Positions 1 to 41,768 are shown, counted from the stretch's first letter. The stretch: DNA of 64,000 bases from Ficedula albicollis (GCF_000247815.1 NC_021673.1:45164503-45228502), one strand, 5' to 3'. The notes: a model not told the origin generated them from the letters alone. Program-made: numbers and translations.

Positions 1-1174
1 TGACGCAGGAGAGCAAAGCCACGCTACAGCAGAGAGAAGGAGATGTAAGCCAGTCACCAGTACTTTTAAAGTTTAGCACTAAAGACAGAAAAATCAAAAG
101 GCTTAGTTTGGTGACAAAGTAGCAGAATAATCCTTCTTAAGTTCTATTTTTGAGCTATGTGGCAAGTGTTTACTTACAATCTATCAGCAAATTGCACAGA
201 AAAAGTGAAATTTTGGTGAAAACTTCCAGGCAATACAAGTTACTGTGCTGTCACACAGCCCTCCCTGTATCAGACATGCTAATTTGCCTCAACTTCACAG
301 TTCAAATAACCACTTCAGATCAAATTCTTAGGTTTATAAGCTCAAAACTTAAAATAATATAGTCTCCAATCCCAAACACCACATCAAATGCATAAAAAAT
401 ATTACTCAAGGCTTCACGTCAATCTTTTTAAAATGAGCAGACAAGTTAATGCTTACAAACAAAATAAAGTAAAAAGTGCAGCTATTTTTACACACTCTGC
501 CTATTTTTGATCTTTGCAGTTTTGATAAAAATATTCTTGCAGAACTCATTACGAAAAAGACCAAATCTTCATGAACCAAATTAATTCTTACCTAATTGCT
601 GTGGAAATAGCAACATGTTTGTTGGCTTTTTACTACTTTTATTGTAGCTACAACTTGAGCTCTGGAGTTGTCAGCTGGACTCTTACAGTACAGGCATTAC
701 ATGATAAACCCTTAGCTCAAAAATGGCAAGGGAAACCCTGTAGCTGAAAAACAACACAGACGAAGAAAATGGGAAAAAACTCTGTATGTCACCTAATATT
801 TTACTGGGATTTTCCATTGCAGTAAGCACTGTATTCACTAGTAGGATAAATGCTTCAGCTATTCTGGAGAACACTTTTTTCCATTGTCACTTTGACACAG
901 TCGTATCAGCTGTAATTCCACACCTCTGAAACATATATATCCACTTCTTTCTTTTCCACTTCTCTCAACTGCATTCCAGTTGTACTGATACATCTCCACT
1001 TCCAGCAGAGTTGAAAGGGCAGTTACTAAAGCTGCTGCTGAGGTACTTCACTACCTATGCCCACAATTACCAAAAGCCCTGGAGACTGTCAGCTCCACAG
1101 ACACAAATGATCATCTGTTTAGCACAGCTGCAACATGCCCTGCACCTCTTTTTAAATATCAAGCACTTCCTTAC
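1..1174. other. NPHP3 intron 22, left edge
   Basis: AT-rich sequence after the exon 22 donor. I looked for the next TPR exon on the minus strand and did not find one, so exon 23 is probably left of the window. Nothing else is recognised. Confidence 0.6.
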
Positions 1175-27524
<26,350 letters not shown>

Positions 27525-27615
27525 GGCCCCGGCGAGACTCTAATCCCGAGCCCAGGGCCCGGCGCCCCCGGCAGGACCTGGCGGCGGGGCCGTGCCCGGC
27601 GCGGAGCCCTGCCGG

Positions 27616-28022
<407 letters not shown>

Positions 28023-28560
28023 GCGGGAGCCGCCCGGGAGGGGGGAGCCAGCCGCCCCACAGGCTGGGGAAAGGCGGCGGGGAGATCTGGAGGGAGTGGC
28101 GGCGGCATTGTGCTGCTCCCAGCTAAAAGTTTTAGGGGTTTGCCGCTAAATACGGGCTAATGTGAGGTCACGGCAAACTTTCCCATTCCCGCTGCCACCG
28201 TCTCAGCCTGACCGGGGATGCTTCAGCAAAAAGAAAAACGTGCCCGTTTTCTCGTCACCGCGTCTCTTTCTCTTCAAGTGTCAATTTCTACTCTCTCCGT
28301 CACCTGCCCCGGACCCTTCAGGTTGTGCCGCATCCCGGGCTGATCTACACGATTGTACCTCACTATTCTCCTTGGCCAAACGGGGACATGCAGGTTGCGC
28401 CTCAAGCTTTGGTGTTGAGGGGGAATTACCCCTCACCGCTCGGAAGTTGCGATCTCTGAGAGCAGCTGGCACTCCCCGAGGAACAAGAACTGGGAAGAGC
28501 TGGTAGCGGCACCACCAAGAAGTGGGTGTTGGGCAATGGTGCCGTGTCGTGCCCGACCAA

Positions 28561-30819
28561 GGTCAATGCTTGTACTCTGTGTGCCTCAAATGAAATTTAT
28601 GAACTCCCTGTTCGAAGATCTTCCGTGTGAAGAATGAGGAAGCCGTGGATTATCAGCTCCGTAAATTACCCTAAGGACATTTCCTCCTCTTTCTTTTAAA
28701 AAAACCTGTTTGATTCCTTCACCTGTCATAGAGAATTCAGTGTAACAGATCCCCATGGCTGAAGAGAACATCCATTTATTCCCAAATCTCAGAATCTGCC
28801 CTACCTTTGGCATGAATGACAAAAATGTCACTACTTCAAAACAGATTTTGCCACATATGTGTGCCAGGTTTGTTAGCCATGACTAAGGGAGCCATTTCCT
28901 CTTAACAATGAGGAAAAAAATAATCTTAGAAATGTCTTTCCAATGAGACATTCCTGAGTTTCAAAATCGACTGGAGGGGGAAGTTACTTTTGTGTACAAT
29001 GGTAGAAATGGAACAAAAGATGTTGCTTTATTTCCCTGAGTAGAAACTTTGGGTTTGGAGAATATGTGCTTCCCTCCTCTCCCTGCTAATTTTACCCCAT
29101 TATTTTCCTGAGGAAAAAACAATTCCTTGTCTGAATATAATTTACTGATAAATCACATTGGTGATCTATTCCACTTAAACCTTTACTGAAAAAGGCAGAT
29201 ACAGAATATATGACAATTGAGGGAAGAGGAAGGGTGCTGCTATGTTTTCCCTACTATTGACATTAATATAGCTTGCAAAGTATTAGGTGATTCAGCAAGT
29301 AATTCTGTAGTTCTGTAACAAAGCAACGCTCTTGGTTTCATTTGTGTGTTGATATCAGGCAATTTCTCCACTTCACTGCTGTCTGAGCTCTGGGAACAAT
29401 TAAAAATACATTCATGCTGGTGCTCAAACTGAATTATTTTCATATTCTGAGTTTCTGAATATCAAAATCTTTAAGCCTGGAATAAAAAGTGTAGTATTTT
29501 AAGAGCTCTTGGATTCCTGCTAATAATCCACTTGACATTAACAAATAGATTGGAAGAACTGTAAATGCTATTTCTCTAATGCTGCCCCTGGGTGCATTAT
29601 GGGATTTTTATGGATAATAAAGACCTTATTAACACAACCCTTTCTAAACAGAAAAATTACACTGCTTCCCTATTGCTTCATGGATTGGTTTTCCTAATGT
29701 TTAGAGATTAGAATGTCTTACTTCAATATCTAATTTGTAAACAAACAAAGTTTGCTTTAAATCACTGATTAGGACAATTGAGAAAGCAATCCAACTGTTC
29801 ATTGGCAAATATTGGAAACAGTGTCTGAAGATGAGCTGTCTTAACTTTCAGAAATTAATTGACCCACAAAATCATTTGCTGAAGAAAACACCCTATCAAG
29901 TTCTTTAAAAATTTCTCTTCATATTATGCTACTTTTTAAAATGTCAATTGGAGCAACCCAATCCTTAGTCCTTTGAGGATAGTGATGCTGAGTGTATTGT
30001 GTCATAAAGTTTTGGGTAGTTGAGAAGTTTCCTATTTACTATTTCCATTATTTACATGGTGTAGACAGTTTATGAAAACATTCTGGGAGTGAAATGTGCT
30101 GGGTTAACCTCAGGCAGCTCTTATGATGTGTTGTTGAAGTTTCTTACTCCTGAATTTATTTCATTTTAGGAGTTGTTGGTGACTGTTGACAAACAAGCTC
30201 TATGGATCTAAGGAACTGTCCCATAGAGAAAAGTACAACTGCAGGAATTAGATCTTTGCAAAAGAGTTTGGGGTTTTACATGTGTTATTAAGTTCAGCTC
30301 TGAGTTAGCAGATGTAACTGTTATAAAATGTATCTGATACCTGTGCATTCCAGTAAAATTTAGTGTACAAGGTCAAGATATGGCAAGATAAGGGGAAGCT
30401 TAGTAAGGCTGAAGGTGGTAAGTTGCCACAGTTGGGCAGTAAAAATGAGAGTTGCTTTGTTTAGAATGAATGGTGATAATGACCTGAAAACAGAAGGTGC
30501 TTTAAATGAAAGATGAGTGACCAAATTTCTGCATAGCATCCACAGGCTGGAGTGACTTTTAAGACTGCATACTACAGACATGAGCAAAGTGTGTTAAAAG
30601 TCCTTCACAAATCAGTATTACATTGTTTTTGCTACACTGAAGGGAGTTGAAAATATTTTATTATCTCATTCATTATTCAAAAATGTCTATGTCTGATGGA
30701 ACTTGATAAGGGAATTCTAGTAAGGACATAGAGTTAAAAGATGTAGAATGTAATTCTTAAAGTTTTGCCTTTGTTCTGGATTATACAGGCTTTTTACAAG
30801 GGCATGGAGTAATAGCACC
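28561..30819. other. Intergenic, nothing recognised
   Basis: AT-rich, with many stops in all frames and no splice-consistent exon or repeat family that I recognise. Confidence 0.5.
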
Positions 30820-31083
30820 ATGGGTAATAACTTTAGACTGAAAGAGGGTATATTTAGATTAGATATTACGAAGAAGTTCTTTACTGTGAGGGTGGTGAGG
30901 CACTGGAACAGGATGCCCAGAGAGGTTGTGGATGGCCCATCCCTGGCAGTGTTCAAGGCCAAATTGGATGGGGCTTTTAGCAACCAATGGGTGGTGTCCC
31001 TGTTCATGGCAGGGGGGTTGGCCCTATACAATTTTAAGATCCCTTCCAACCCAAACCCTTTCAGGAGTCTATGGTTCTGTGAT
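30820..31083 (+). mobile_element. CR1 LINE 3' fragment
   Basis: The plus strand reads AGGCACTGGAACAGGATGCC, then CAGAGAGGTTGTGGATGGCC and GATCCCTTCCAACCCAAACC, ending TCTATGGTTCTGTGATA. These are hallmarks of the bird CR1 3' end in sense orientation. Confidence 0.92.
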
Positions 31084-34000
31084 ATAATCTCTAAAAGGAG
31101 AGTTGCTATTGGTCTGTTCTTTATTAGCTTCTTGTCTTTCTCCAGTACTGTACATTGAGCACAGAGTGCAAGTCTGAATAAGCCAAATGGCTGATCAACT
31201 TACTCAGCTACTTTGTTTTATATAACAAGGCCTGATGATTTTCAATTGAGAAGATTTGTTTTGAATCTGGTGCACTAGTTGTTCCATAAAAGCCTGAAAC
31301 TGCCAAATCTTAGAATTACTTTGTTGTTTTTTGCCCTGTTGTGACATCTACATTTTGCTCATCTGTGTAAAAGACATTGAACATCTGCCTCTGTCCTCAT
31401 CGGAGACCTTCCTGCTAAGCATCTGCAGTTCCATGATTTGCCAGCCACTCTGGCTGGTATGTAGGGTTCTGGAGCAATGTGTAGCTAAGGTGATGGCAGC
31501 TGGATGGTGGAGAGGTAGATGTCTTCTTCCTTTTTTCATGTGTTTCAGCATGGCTGTGGCTGCATCTATCATTATGACTGGCTTACATCTTGCAGTCTTT
31601 CTGCGACCCAACGTGAAATTGCATAACTGGGATTTGAGTCATTTGAGGTGTTCTGAGTATAGGAGACAGGGTAACTAAGAAATTGATAAAGGTTCATCAA
31701 TTAGCTCAATGTTAGAAATTAACATTCATAAGCAAGACTTTTTCATAAACTTTTATAGAAATAGAACTGTACAATTGAAGTCTGAGGAAATATGCTGAAA
31801 ATCCCGTCCAAAGTCTTAAGATAATTTATTTCAACAGGCATGTTTATGAGAGTCTCTAATAATCTTCTTTTTCTTTTCAAGCTAAAAATAATTGAATACC
31901 TGTGGTTAATTGTAGACTGCTTAACAAATTCAACCTTGGGGCATAGTTCTAAGTTCAAGTAGCTACTGAACTTGCTATGTTTCACTCAGTAACTTTGCTA
32001 CAGTCTGGCAAGCTGAAATCATCAGTTTCTTTCAAGAATACATTTGCTGAGAGGCCTGAAAGTTACCTGGAGCAGAGATGATGAAAATCATAATGAAGGA
32101 GAGGACATCTGCTTTCAGATGCTCCCACAACTTTACATGTCATAGCCCTTTGCCACTAGAGGACAGCAAGACCTCAGGAAAATGGGGCTGTGTGAGGAGG
32201 TGAGAGAAAAGGAGAGAAATTGCTTACACAAGAATTAAGAAAGCCTTAGTTCAAAAATGACATGCTTCTAGGCATAATCAATCTTCTTGAAGGTTTTGGA
32301 AGATATTTCAAGACAAAATACGGAGGAGGCAGATAAATAAAAGCTGAAGTTTTAACATAGTGCTTCGTCGATCAGTTATAGATAATATTATTTGAGAAGT
32401 ACAATACTAATTAGCTTTGAGAGCTGTTTGCTGCTTCCATTTAATTAATATATAGTTTTGTATTGATTTCAGCCAGAATAGAGCTTTTCTTTTAAATCTT
32501 AAATAACTCGTAGGTTTTCTGATTTTTGATGAATAAATTAGATACCCTTATGTAAAAAGGTTCTTGCAATTCTGTTATTTAGAATGAAAATAATAGACCG
32601 AACATACTGAAAAGGAGTCTTCTGCCTCTATACCTATTACTTAAATCATATAAATGTCTGTAACTTCTAATGCAGGGTCTCATTAAAGATTTCAACATAA
32701 GCTATAGGAAATGCATTCAGAACAGTGCAAGTCATAACCAAAATCAAACTTTTCACCTTCATAGCTTTAGTATGTCAGACAAGAAAAGCTTATTTAATCT
32801 TTATAGTAAATCACTTGGGGATATTTCTCCATTAAGAGTTCAAAAGCCTCTTTTAAGTGACCTTCATTTGTCATAAATTTTTTTAATCAAAAATTACACA
32901 ATGAGTTATAATTCGAGAAAGAAGAGCTCTTGAACATCTATTTTATCATCACTGAATCATCACTGAACTGAGAAGGACATACCAGACTTTGCAGTCCCAT
33001 GGTCATTTTATTCCAGGCCACTTGGATTAATGTATCTGATCACAAGGCTGAGGAGCAACTAATCTTGTTCACCAGAAAGGGGAGGTGAAAGTGAAGGAAA
33101 TATCCAAACAAACAGCAAAACAGAGACACAGTAATGACAAGCAATTGCTGTTGCCATGCTCTATTGCTTCAACCTAGAGACAGAAAACAACAGTGGTGCA
33201 TAGCAAGGGATGAATATAGAGAAATATGCTGAAGCTTGCACCTAATAATTTTGACAATCACTTATGAGTGATCTTTACAAAATTTTCTTGTGTTAGTGGG
33301 AATGTGAAATGCAATAGGACCCAAGTGAAATTTCACGAGTACTTTCATGCTGCACTGTTCATTCCCAGAACATCTGCCTTCTTGGCAGAGCTGAGTGTCC
33401 CAATAACTTGCCCTGTTTGGGATTTGCAAATTAGACATCCTAAATCTGAACAAAATTTTCTTTGAAAACACATGGAAATGGCACTGCCAATATGAAAGTT
33501 TGGTACCTGAGTGAGTTCTTTAGCCAGTGCTTTTTTTAGCCTGGAGCAATTAGATCCTGCATCTTTTGTTTCCCAGAAAGTTGCGTTGACCAAGGGGTTA
33601 TAGGCAGGACTGGGTTCAGACTTTCTCCAGCTGTCTGGGGAGAATTAGTATGTCATATAGCAGAGAGTGCATGTTTCGTGGGACCATTCTGAGCTATGGG
33701 AGTCATGATTCTCTAAGTCGGTGATTATGATTCCTCTTCTCTTCCAGCAAGCTAAAAAAAATGTGTTCAGTCTCCAGATGTACTCAGCTATACCCAGATG
33801 AGGATGAAATGAGCTCTTACTTCATTTCAGATGCCTGATTCTGGGAAGCACCAGAGATCTCAGGAGTGATCAGGTATAAACCATAGTCATTCTTCATCAT
33901 TCCTTTAGGTAATTGTCTCTGTCATTCTGTATTCTGTCTGTGGTCAAGTGTGAATCTGTCCTTGTAGTCTCTAGAGAAGTCAGAGTGCACTGTCAGGGCA

Positions 34001-36936
34001 AGAGGCTTAAAATTTGGTGTGACAGTGCTAGAAGATGTCATATTTAACTGTCTTTCTAGAATAGTCTTTATTCAGTGATGCAAATGGTTGCAGTTCACTA
34101 AGGTACCAATTTAGCAGTGTCCTTAATCATGCCTAATCTGTAATCATGTCAGTATTTACTTTGAAATCCAAGGGGCTAATTCCTTCCTGACATTTTTTCT
34201 TGCAGCTGGTGTCATCATTATCTTCAAGCACAAGCAATTTTGGTTTTAGGAGTCATACTGACAGCCACAGAGATTTTTTTTTTTTCTGACTTGATCAAAT
34301 GCGTAAGAAATTATGTTGAAATCCTGTGAGAAGTTTCTTCAGAAATTTCTGCATTGTTAGGGTAGGGTAGAATTGCCAGCAGAGGCATGGCATGTGGGAT
34401 GTTGAATCTCATTTTTAAGAAAATAAATACTAGAAAGCTTCCCAGAAGTTCGTAGTGCATTTAAATCTCTGATTTCAGATCTGAATGAGTCCCTTCAAAG
34501 GATTATATGCTCTGAATTTCCAAAGTCAGGTCCTTTTCATCTAGCTGGAAACCAAATACTAAGTTCCTTTAGTTTTTAATTGACGCCCCCCCCAGTTTCA
34601 ATTATGTAGCTTTAAGTGCTTATTACAGGGGTGCTGCTATATTTTATTATGTGTACTGCTAAACAGGATATAATTTCAAGAAATTAATTGGATAGTGTGC
34701 AAATTGCTGAAATGAATTAAGAATGTTAGGTATTTTCCATGGAGTTCATGTTATTAGATAGAAAATGTAGTTACTTGTGTGCTACATTAGTTCTACATTT
34801 ATAAGCTGAAACTTGCAATCACATGATGTAGAATTTTATCTCTAAACCATTATGTGGCATATTTTTGAGTCAGTTTATGTAGTTTCCTTAAAAATTTCTC
34901 AAGCTACTGGGGTAGCAGTTCTTTTTAGTACTTCATTTTCTATTGTGTTTAAATTCTCCATATGAGACATGTATTGAAACCAAATTATATTTCTCTTTTT
35001 CTAACTGCAGCAGATTCTGAATATCCTGAGGGTATACCTGACTGGCATACAGAAAGGTTAGATAACCATTGCATAATAGGAGTAGCTGGAGAACACTGGA
35101 GCTGCAAATTCCCTTTTAAACATATGGAATTTTAAAAATGTGGCTCAAATGAAGAAGAATTTTAAGTTGCAGCTTATGCCTTGAAGACTTCAAAAGAAAG
35201 GGCATACTGCATAATTATTACTTCATTGCTGGAAAGTTATTTGTCCAGCTGTCCTCTGCAAACTTATTTTTTTCTCCCTTCCAGTCTTCATTTCCATGTC
35301 ACCTTTCACCATCTTTCAGTACATGCCGAAGGAATAGTCAGACAACCAGACAGACACTAGCAGGGCCTCTTCACACCTGATACTCACGCACAAGTGCTAC
35401 AATGGCCAGACATTTCATCCTCTTAGGTATTGCTCTGCACCACAAGTCTGACTTCATGCCCTCAGACCCTGACTTAGTCTTCTGCCTCTTTAAAGAAAAA
35501 AAAACAAAACAGCAACAAAAAACCCTCCAACCACTGTTGTTTGAAGTGGCATCACATATAGAAAGGGAAAAATATGAGAGGTACCTTTTCAGCTTGGGGT
35601 CAACATAGATGAAAGTATGTTCTGGAGACCAGACGACTGCAGTCTCTCTCATCAATATCTCTGTGGTAGGAAGCAGAGCACAGGTGTTTCAAATCATGGA
35701 GAAAAAACAAGGCAAATGCTTGGTGTGAGGTACAATCTTTAATACCTGCTGGTATCTCAAGTGCATTAGAAAACAGTCTTTGCAGTCACGAGGGCTAAAC
35801 TTCTTTTTGAAAGCTTCTGCTCTGCACAAAGAGGTAATGAGAAGAGCAAGTGGTAATAAAACTCCCCAGGGCAGTTTCTAAGGACAAACAAAGCAGATTT
35901 TTTCTACATGTTTTAAGGACCTTTTAAGGTCCTTTTAAAGACCTTTAAAGACCATAATGAATTGAAAGGGAAAGCAGGCTATAAAACATCTTTTCAATGT
36001 ACTTATAAACACCAAAATATCACTTTTCTCAAGCAAGCTAGGTAAAGCCATGAAATACATATCTCAGACCTGTCAAAAACATACTGCCTTTGAATCAGAA
36101 GAAATATTTCCCACTGTATCTTCAAAACAATTTTAAAAATCTGTCTGGCAATGAGACTAGTCTTCAAAACAGTAACCCTACCTAGTTTTGAACTGTTAAA
36201 TGTCAGAGCTGGGCTTATGTTCACAGTGGAACTAAATGATGAACAGCACCAATTGAATGACCTTTATTGAGTAAACAATTTGTTGCAGTCTCTGGTGAAG
36301 CCTTTCCATTGACAGACATGCCTTTACATTAGAGGATATGTTAGAATAAACAGTACTGATAGCTAACAGTAAAGGAAACATTCAAAATACTACTTTATTT
36401 CCCCATCCTCCCTAAAGCCTGTCAATTCATTCTCATGTAGCTCCTAAAGAAATGCCCAAGGCTGCTTGAAACATTCAGAGATTTCTTTGAAAATTAATCT
36501 GCATGGAAAAGAAATTGAGAGCAAGGGCAACTTTCTTCCTGCTACACAGGTGATGGAAGAAAATAACTTTAATTTTTGGGTTAAGGACCATCTTGTGTCA
36601 GGGAGTCAGGTAACAATGAGCTTTTCCTTTCTTCTACAACACCTGAATAGCTTGGAAATTAACTGGGCCCCAGTGAAGTACCTTTGCTTTGAGGTATTGT
36701 GGCAGTGCTTCCTCAGGGAATCAGGAGTACTGAGGTGGGGCATTCATATCCAGTAAATAGCAAACTCGTGTGCTTGGTTTCAGAACCAAATGTCTCCGAA
36801 TTCCTTCTGCTGGCAATGCCTTTTATGGAATTGCATTTCAGGATCCATTCCATGCAGAACATGCTATGGGAATAAGGCCATGCCTCTGTTCTCTTCCTGT
36901 TGCAGTTTAGGCCATGATATTAACGCAGAGAAATGT
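31084..36936. other. Intergenic, nothing recognised
   Basis: AT-rich with T and A tracts (for example near 34270). Short open frames of up to 115 codons occur but show no domain, splice context or coding-like bias. A small inverted repeat lies at 35915-35934. Confidence 0.5.
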
Positions 36937-37602
36937 CACAGAATTACAGAATACGCTGAGTCAGAAGGAAACCATTGAGTCCAATGAGGAAATCATTGAG
37001 TCCAAGTCTTGGCTCTGCACAGGACACTCCAAGAGTCCCACCATGTGCCCAAGACCATTGTCCAAACACCTCTTGAACTCTGTTAGGCTTGGTGCTGTGA
37101 CCACTTCCCTGGGGAGCCTGTTCCAGTGCCCAGCCACCCTCTGGGTGAGGAACATTTTCTAATGTTTAACCTAAACCTCCTCTGACTCAGGTCAGGCCAT
37201 TCCCTCGGGTTCTGTCACTGGTCAACAGAGAGAAGAGATCGGTGTCTGCCCCTCCTCCTCCCCTCAGGAGGAAGTTGTAACTGCACTGAGGTCTCCCCTC
37301 AGTCTTCTCCAGGCTGAGCAAACAAGTGACCTCAGCCACTCCTCACCAGGCTTCCCTTCCAGACCCTTCACCTTTTTGCCCTCCTTTAGACACTCTCTAA
37401 TTATGTCATCTTTACATTGTGGCTCCCAAAACTGCCCCCAGCACTTGAGGTGAGGCCGCCTCAGTGCAGAGCAGAGCAGGACAATCCCGTCCCTTGCCCA
37501 GCTGGTGATGCTGTCCCTGATGGCCCCCAGGGCAGGGTTGGCCCTCCTGGCGGCCAGGGCACTGCTGACTCACATTCAACTTGCCATCAACCAGGACCTA
37601 CC
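36937..37602 (-). mobile_element. CR1 LINE fragment, about 0.67 kb
   Basis: Minus orientation. The plus strand begins TCACAGAATTACAGAATACG, then contains GTGACCACTTCCCTGGGGAG, GGTCTCCCCTCAGTCTTCTC and GCCATCAACCAGGACC, as in reversed CR1 with part of the ORF2 end. It is longer than the other CR1 pieces here and shares its 3' part with the intron 1 copy. Confidence 0.92.
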
Positions 37603-40600
37603 CTGGAGAGGATACTGCAGTGTTTGGATACATTTTTCCAAAGGGCCAATGTGTGCCTTTGGTTAGCCTGAAACACAGAATGCTGCTTAAGTGGTTATGG
37701 TTTGTTTTTCTGAGCATAGGAAAATACATGTTTCATATGAAGTGTCTCCTTAGGCACCAGGCACTTTCAGAAGGGTGTGAAAGCAGAATACGAGCCTAAG
37801 AACGCAGCTCACAGACAAATGTTGAGAGCACAGATGGGTTGCAGTGCCTGAAGCCCACAGGGAATGAGCAACAGAGTTGAGCATGTGTTTTCTTCAATGA
37901 TGGTTGGGTAGAGACTGTGTTTGGTAGTGGGCTCTGATTTTGTACTTCAGTGCAGTCATGAATTTTCATGAGATTCAAGAAGATACCTTTAGATTTAGTT
38001 AGTCACACTGTAGGGAAATTTTGCTGAATGTGTGAGTATCTTGGTCTCTTCTAGAATGTTGTCATTGAGGGAGAAGAATTGGAGTCTTCTTTTGTCAGTT
38101 ATTTAAACAAATTGGTGAAAAACAAGTGTGGTAAGAAATCAGGTCTGTGCTAAAACGTTCACTTCTCAGTTCTGTGCTAATTAATGAGGAATTAACTTAA
38201 ATTTGTGACAAATTCAACTAAGAAAGTAGTCAGTCTTTCTGTGTGGTTAATAAATTCTTCGTTAACTTAAAACCAATCAGTAAGTTTATCAGGTAAAGAC
38301 AATTAATCTATGCATGTTCATGTTTCTGATATTAATTCAGCTGTTTATGTCCTTTTATATGTTTTCTCCTCATTAATTGTCACATGCATAATTTATAATC
38401 TAGTTTTTCAAAGCATAGATTTCTGTACATTGGTTCCTGTATATCTTCTTGTAAAGTTTGCTGCAGAAAACTTAAAAACTAAGAGGATCATATCATAATA
38501 ATGGATGAATCTGTTCAGAGTGACTGAAAGAAGCAGCATGTATCCCTAACAAACTGATATTGTCTCTTTGCAGCGTTCCAGCTACATGGAAAGGACATGA
38601 AATTATTTGATTGATTTTTTTTTCTAGTAAGTAATGCTTGTATGTTTGGTTACCTGAGACATCTAGAGTTCATCTAAAGCAAGCTGTGCAAGATTTGGTG
38701 TATTTGGTAGGGCACTTGTCAGTGTTCAAGGTCATGTGGCTGAGTGACCTGCAGGAGCTCTAGGAACAGCTGAGGTATTACAGGAGGGCAAAAGGATGGG
38801 AAGAGTAGGAGGCTGCAGGGAACAAAAGTGGAAGTAGGAGCCTGCCCCAGGGCAACATGGATGTAAGTGGGGAGGTGAGAAGTGGATATTAACAGAGCTT
38901 CAAGCAGCTACACTTCCATATGGTTAAACAGCTGTGTGCTTGCTGCTCTCAGAAACATGTTTTCCTATTACAGCTTGGAGCTGATTCATTCAGAGACGCA
39001 CTCCAGACCACAGCATAATGATGCAGAGCCATGCTTTCTATCTGGGTTATGATATTTTAATTAAATACCAGGTAAAATATTAAAAAGACCTCTAGGTAAC
39101 TTATAAGTCTGACTTACTTTTTAATCAGATTTCTTAGAACAATGTTGAATTGGTCTTAAACTCTGTTTGAACCACTGTAAAAATGGGGTCTAAATACCAT
39201 GTGTACCAAGTGTCTAATGTGCAGCCATAATTATTTATTTTAAATAATCTTCGTGTTTGTTAGGAGATCTAGAAAATGAGAAATATTATTGTTGCATTTT
39301 GTCTTTAAATCACTTACGCTGGATTATGAGAACGAAGAGTAAGCAGTGGTATTGGCAGAACAAAGATGGAGTTTTGCTAAAAATGTAAAGGAGAAACCAA
39401 AGGTGAAAGAAATTGAATGCCCTGAAGAATTATTTTTCTTATTACATGATTCTTTCTAAGACCCATGACACCTCTGAGCAGATTATTCAATTCTTAATTT
39501 TTGTATCTTAAAGTCTACACTATAATTTATTCACTGTGGATCCTTGCATTTTAAATCTTTACTAATGTTTGTTGTAAATATCATGTTTGCATTGATGAAA
39601 GAATTTTTTTTGGTGGGGGGTTAATCTTTTTATTCAGTCTCTCTTGCTTAACTTGCTTATCTTTTAGGTAAGGATGTAAAAATAATACATTTTAAAGAGA
39701 ATTGAAATATGGAATAAATTTGGAAGATTTTAGGAAGGTAACAAAATCTTAAATGTAGTTGAGATGTTTACTGACACATCTTTACTGGGTGACAAAATAT
39801 ACTGTATAACAAGGCTATAAAGAACGGTGAGATTACATAATATTTTGATTTGAGTCATTCTCTGGGCTTTTGGTCCTGAGATAAAATACATCCACTTCAG
39901 ATGTAATTTCAACAGCTCTTGTTTTTCTCCATTTGTAAGTGGTGCAAATATTACTGAAACATCTGTGTACAGACATAGGTAAGAGTCACTCATCCATGCC
40001 TTTTCTGCTAAGCTGGTGCAGTTAACAGGGCTGGCAATCCACAGCCTTCATTCCTTAAACCTTCCTACTTCTTCCTGTAGGAGTAATTCCTGCAGACCTA
40101 GATTAGCCTGAAATCAGTGAAGAGAGAACAGAACCCAAACAGTTCCAAAAATGATGTCTCAGGAAAGGACTTTCTACAGTATGCTTCTATTTCTGCAGAG
40201 AAAAAGCTTGGCCCGGATGCAAATAACTCTTACATATTCTGTGGAATGGATGAGAATTGTAATATAGTATCACACTTAGCACCATTTTCATCACATTTCA
40301 TAATTTTGTAGAAAACTGCCTACTTTATTTGTCCTCTTCTTTCAAGAAAAGCTGTGTTAAAATACTTGAATTGTGATAGCTCAATGTCCATATTGCTTAT
40401 TCATATTTTGACTCAAACCCCTTGAACTTTATGGAAAAATATGTGCTGCATTCCATTTTTAAACCACCTATTCATGTAGTCCCATATCCAGAAGAAGTCA
40501 GCTCTTAAAGAAGTGACTCCTAAGTGTTCCACTAAAATACATACCCACTTTGCAAGCAAATGCGTGTTTCTTAACAAAGCAGATTAAAAAACTTAAAGGT

Positions 40601-41763
40601 GCTTGTGAAAAACTCTAGAACTTTTCACAAAAACATAAAAAATTGCTAGCAACATCACTGAACATAGTAAAAGTTGTAAAAGGAAACAGAGAACTTTTTT
40701 TCCTTAAAAACAGAGCTAAAAAATTCCCTCCTAAGAAAACCTTGAAAAAGAAAAAGTAGGATTATTTCAATTGCACAGTTCATGTCATAAATTTTCTGAA
40801 GAAAGTGTAATCCTGTGTTAATGCAGCTTCTTTAACTTGTCTGTACAAAGTTGGGTTTTAACCCAAGAACCTCTTTAGGAATTTTAATATCTCTCTGAAT
40901 ACTCTGGATACTTCATGGATACTGGATCTTGAAATTGGGGGAGGGGATTGGGAGGGTGATATGGGCATCAGAGTTAGAAACCACTAAATGAAGGCAGAGG
41001 ACAAAACGGCATGAAAGGAGAAAAGTGTAAAATAAATGAGATAATGAAGAGTGTAGATCAGCATTCAGTTTCAGAAAGTCAGAAGAATGTATCTGACAGA
41101 CCACAAAAGCAAGTGTAAGGGGCAGAGTTGAGTGAAAAAGAATTTGCTACATTGCACATTTTCATCAGAACCAAGCTTTGCACTTTGCTGCCCAAGCCTT
41201 CAACTTCTCAGGTACCCTGGTTCCATCAAATGGAGCTGGATTGATCCCATCTTTCTTTTGTCTGACACCAATCAAAAGATAAGAAACTGAAGAAATTCCT
41301 AGGGCCCAGCAGGGTATGAACTGCATTCTGAATAGTGCAGCTACTTTTACAATGCCAAATTAAATTTATCAGCTTAGTTACTACGCCAATTAGCTATAAA
41401 TAGATGTTGTCATTAGATAACACAACAGCTGTATATTTGATATGATTTACTTTACATCTTCTGATGGCAAACACAGCTACATTGTAGAGCCAGATTGCTT
41501 TTTATAAAGGGATTTCTACCTAATGTAAAATATCATCGTTCCACTGACTTAAATCCATCCCAGTCTCAGTTTAGGTCAGGTGTTTGGCTACAGTGTTTGA
41601 TAGTCAATGCCAAGAAGGGTAACAGTAATGCAGCAGAAAAAAACACGTGAGTGATGAGAGATCTTCATTTTACAAAACACTTATCTGATTCCTGGGTGAA
41701 AAAGTTATTAAATGATAGGTGCAAGCTCCTGTCTTACTGAGCAGTTCATTTACTTTTATGTAT
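37603..41763. other. Intergenic, nothing recognised
   Basis: AT-rich; no gene, RNA or repeat family that I can support. Confidence 0.5.
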
Positions 41764-41768
41764 GTTGA

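Noticed and set aside
1..1174. Search for NPHP3 exon 23
   Set aside because: No in-phase TPR-like exon with splice sites was visible, so it is assumed to lie outside the window.
28150..28460. Search for an RFX X-box expected at ciliary gene promoters
   Set aside because: No sequence close to GTNRCC-spacer-RGYAAC was found; the core promoter may lie in the G run.
31331..31678. 115-codon plus-strand frame with an opposing 87-codon frame
   Set aside because: Neither strand shows a domain; no CR1 or known repeat protein match that I recognise.
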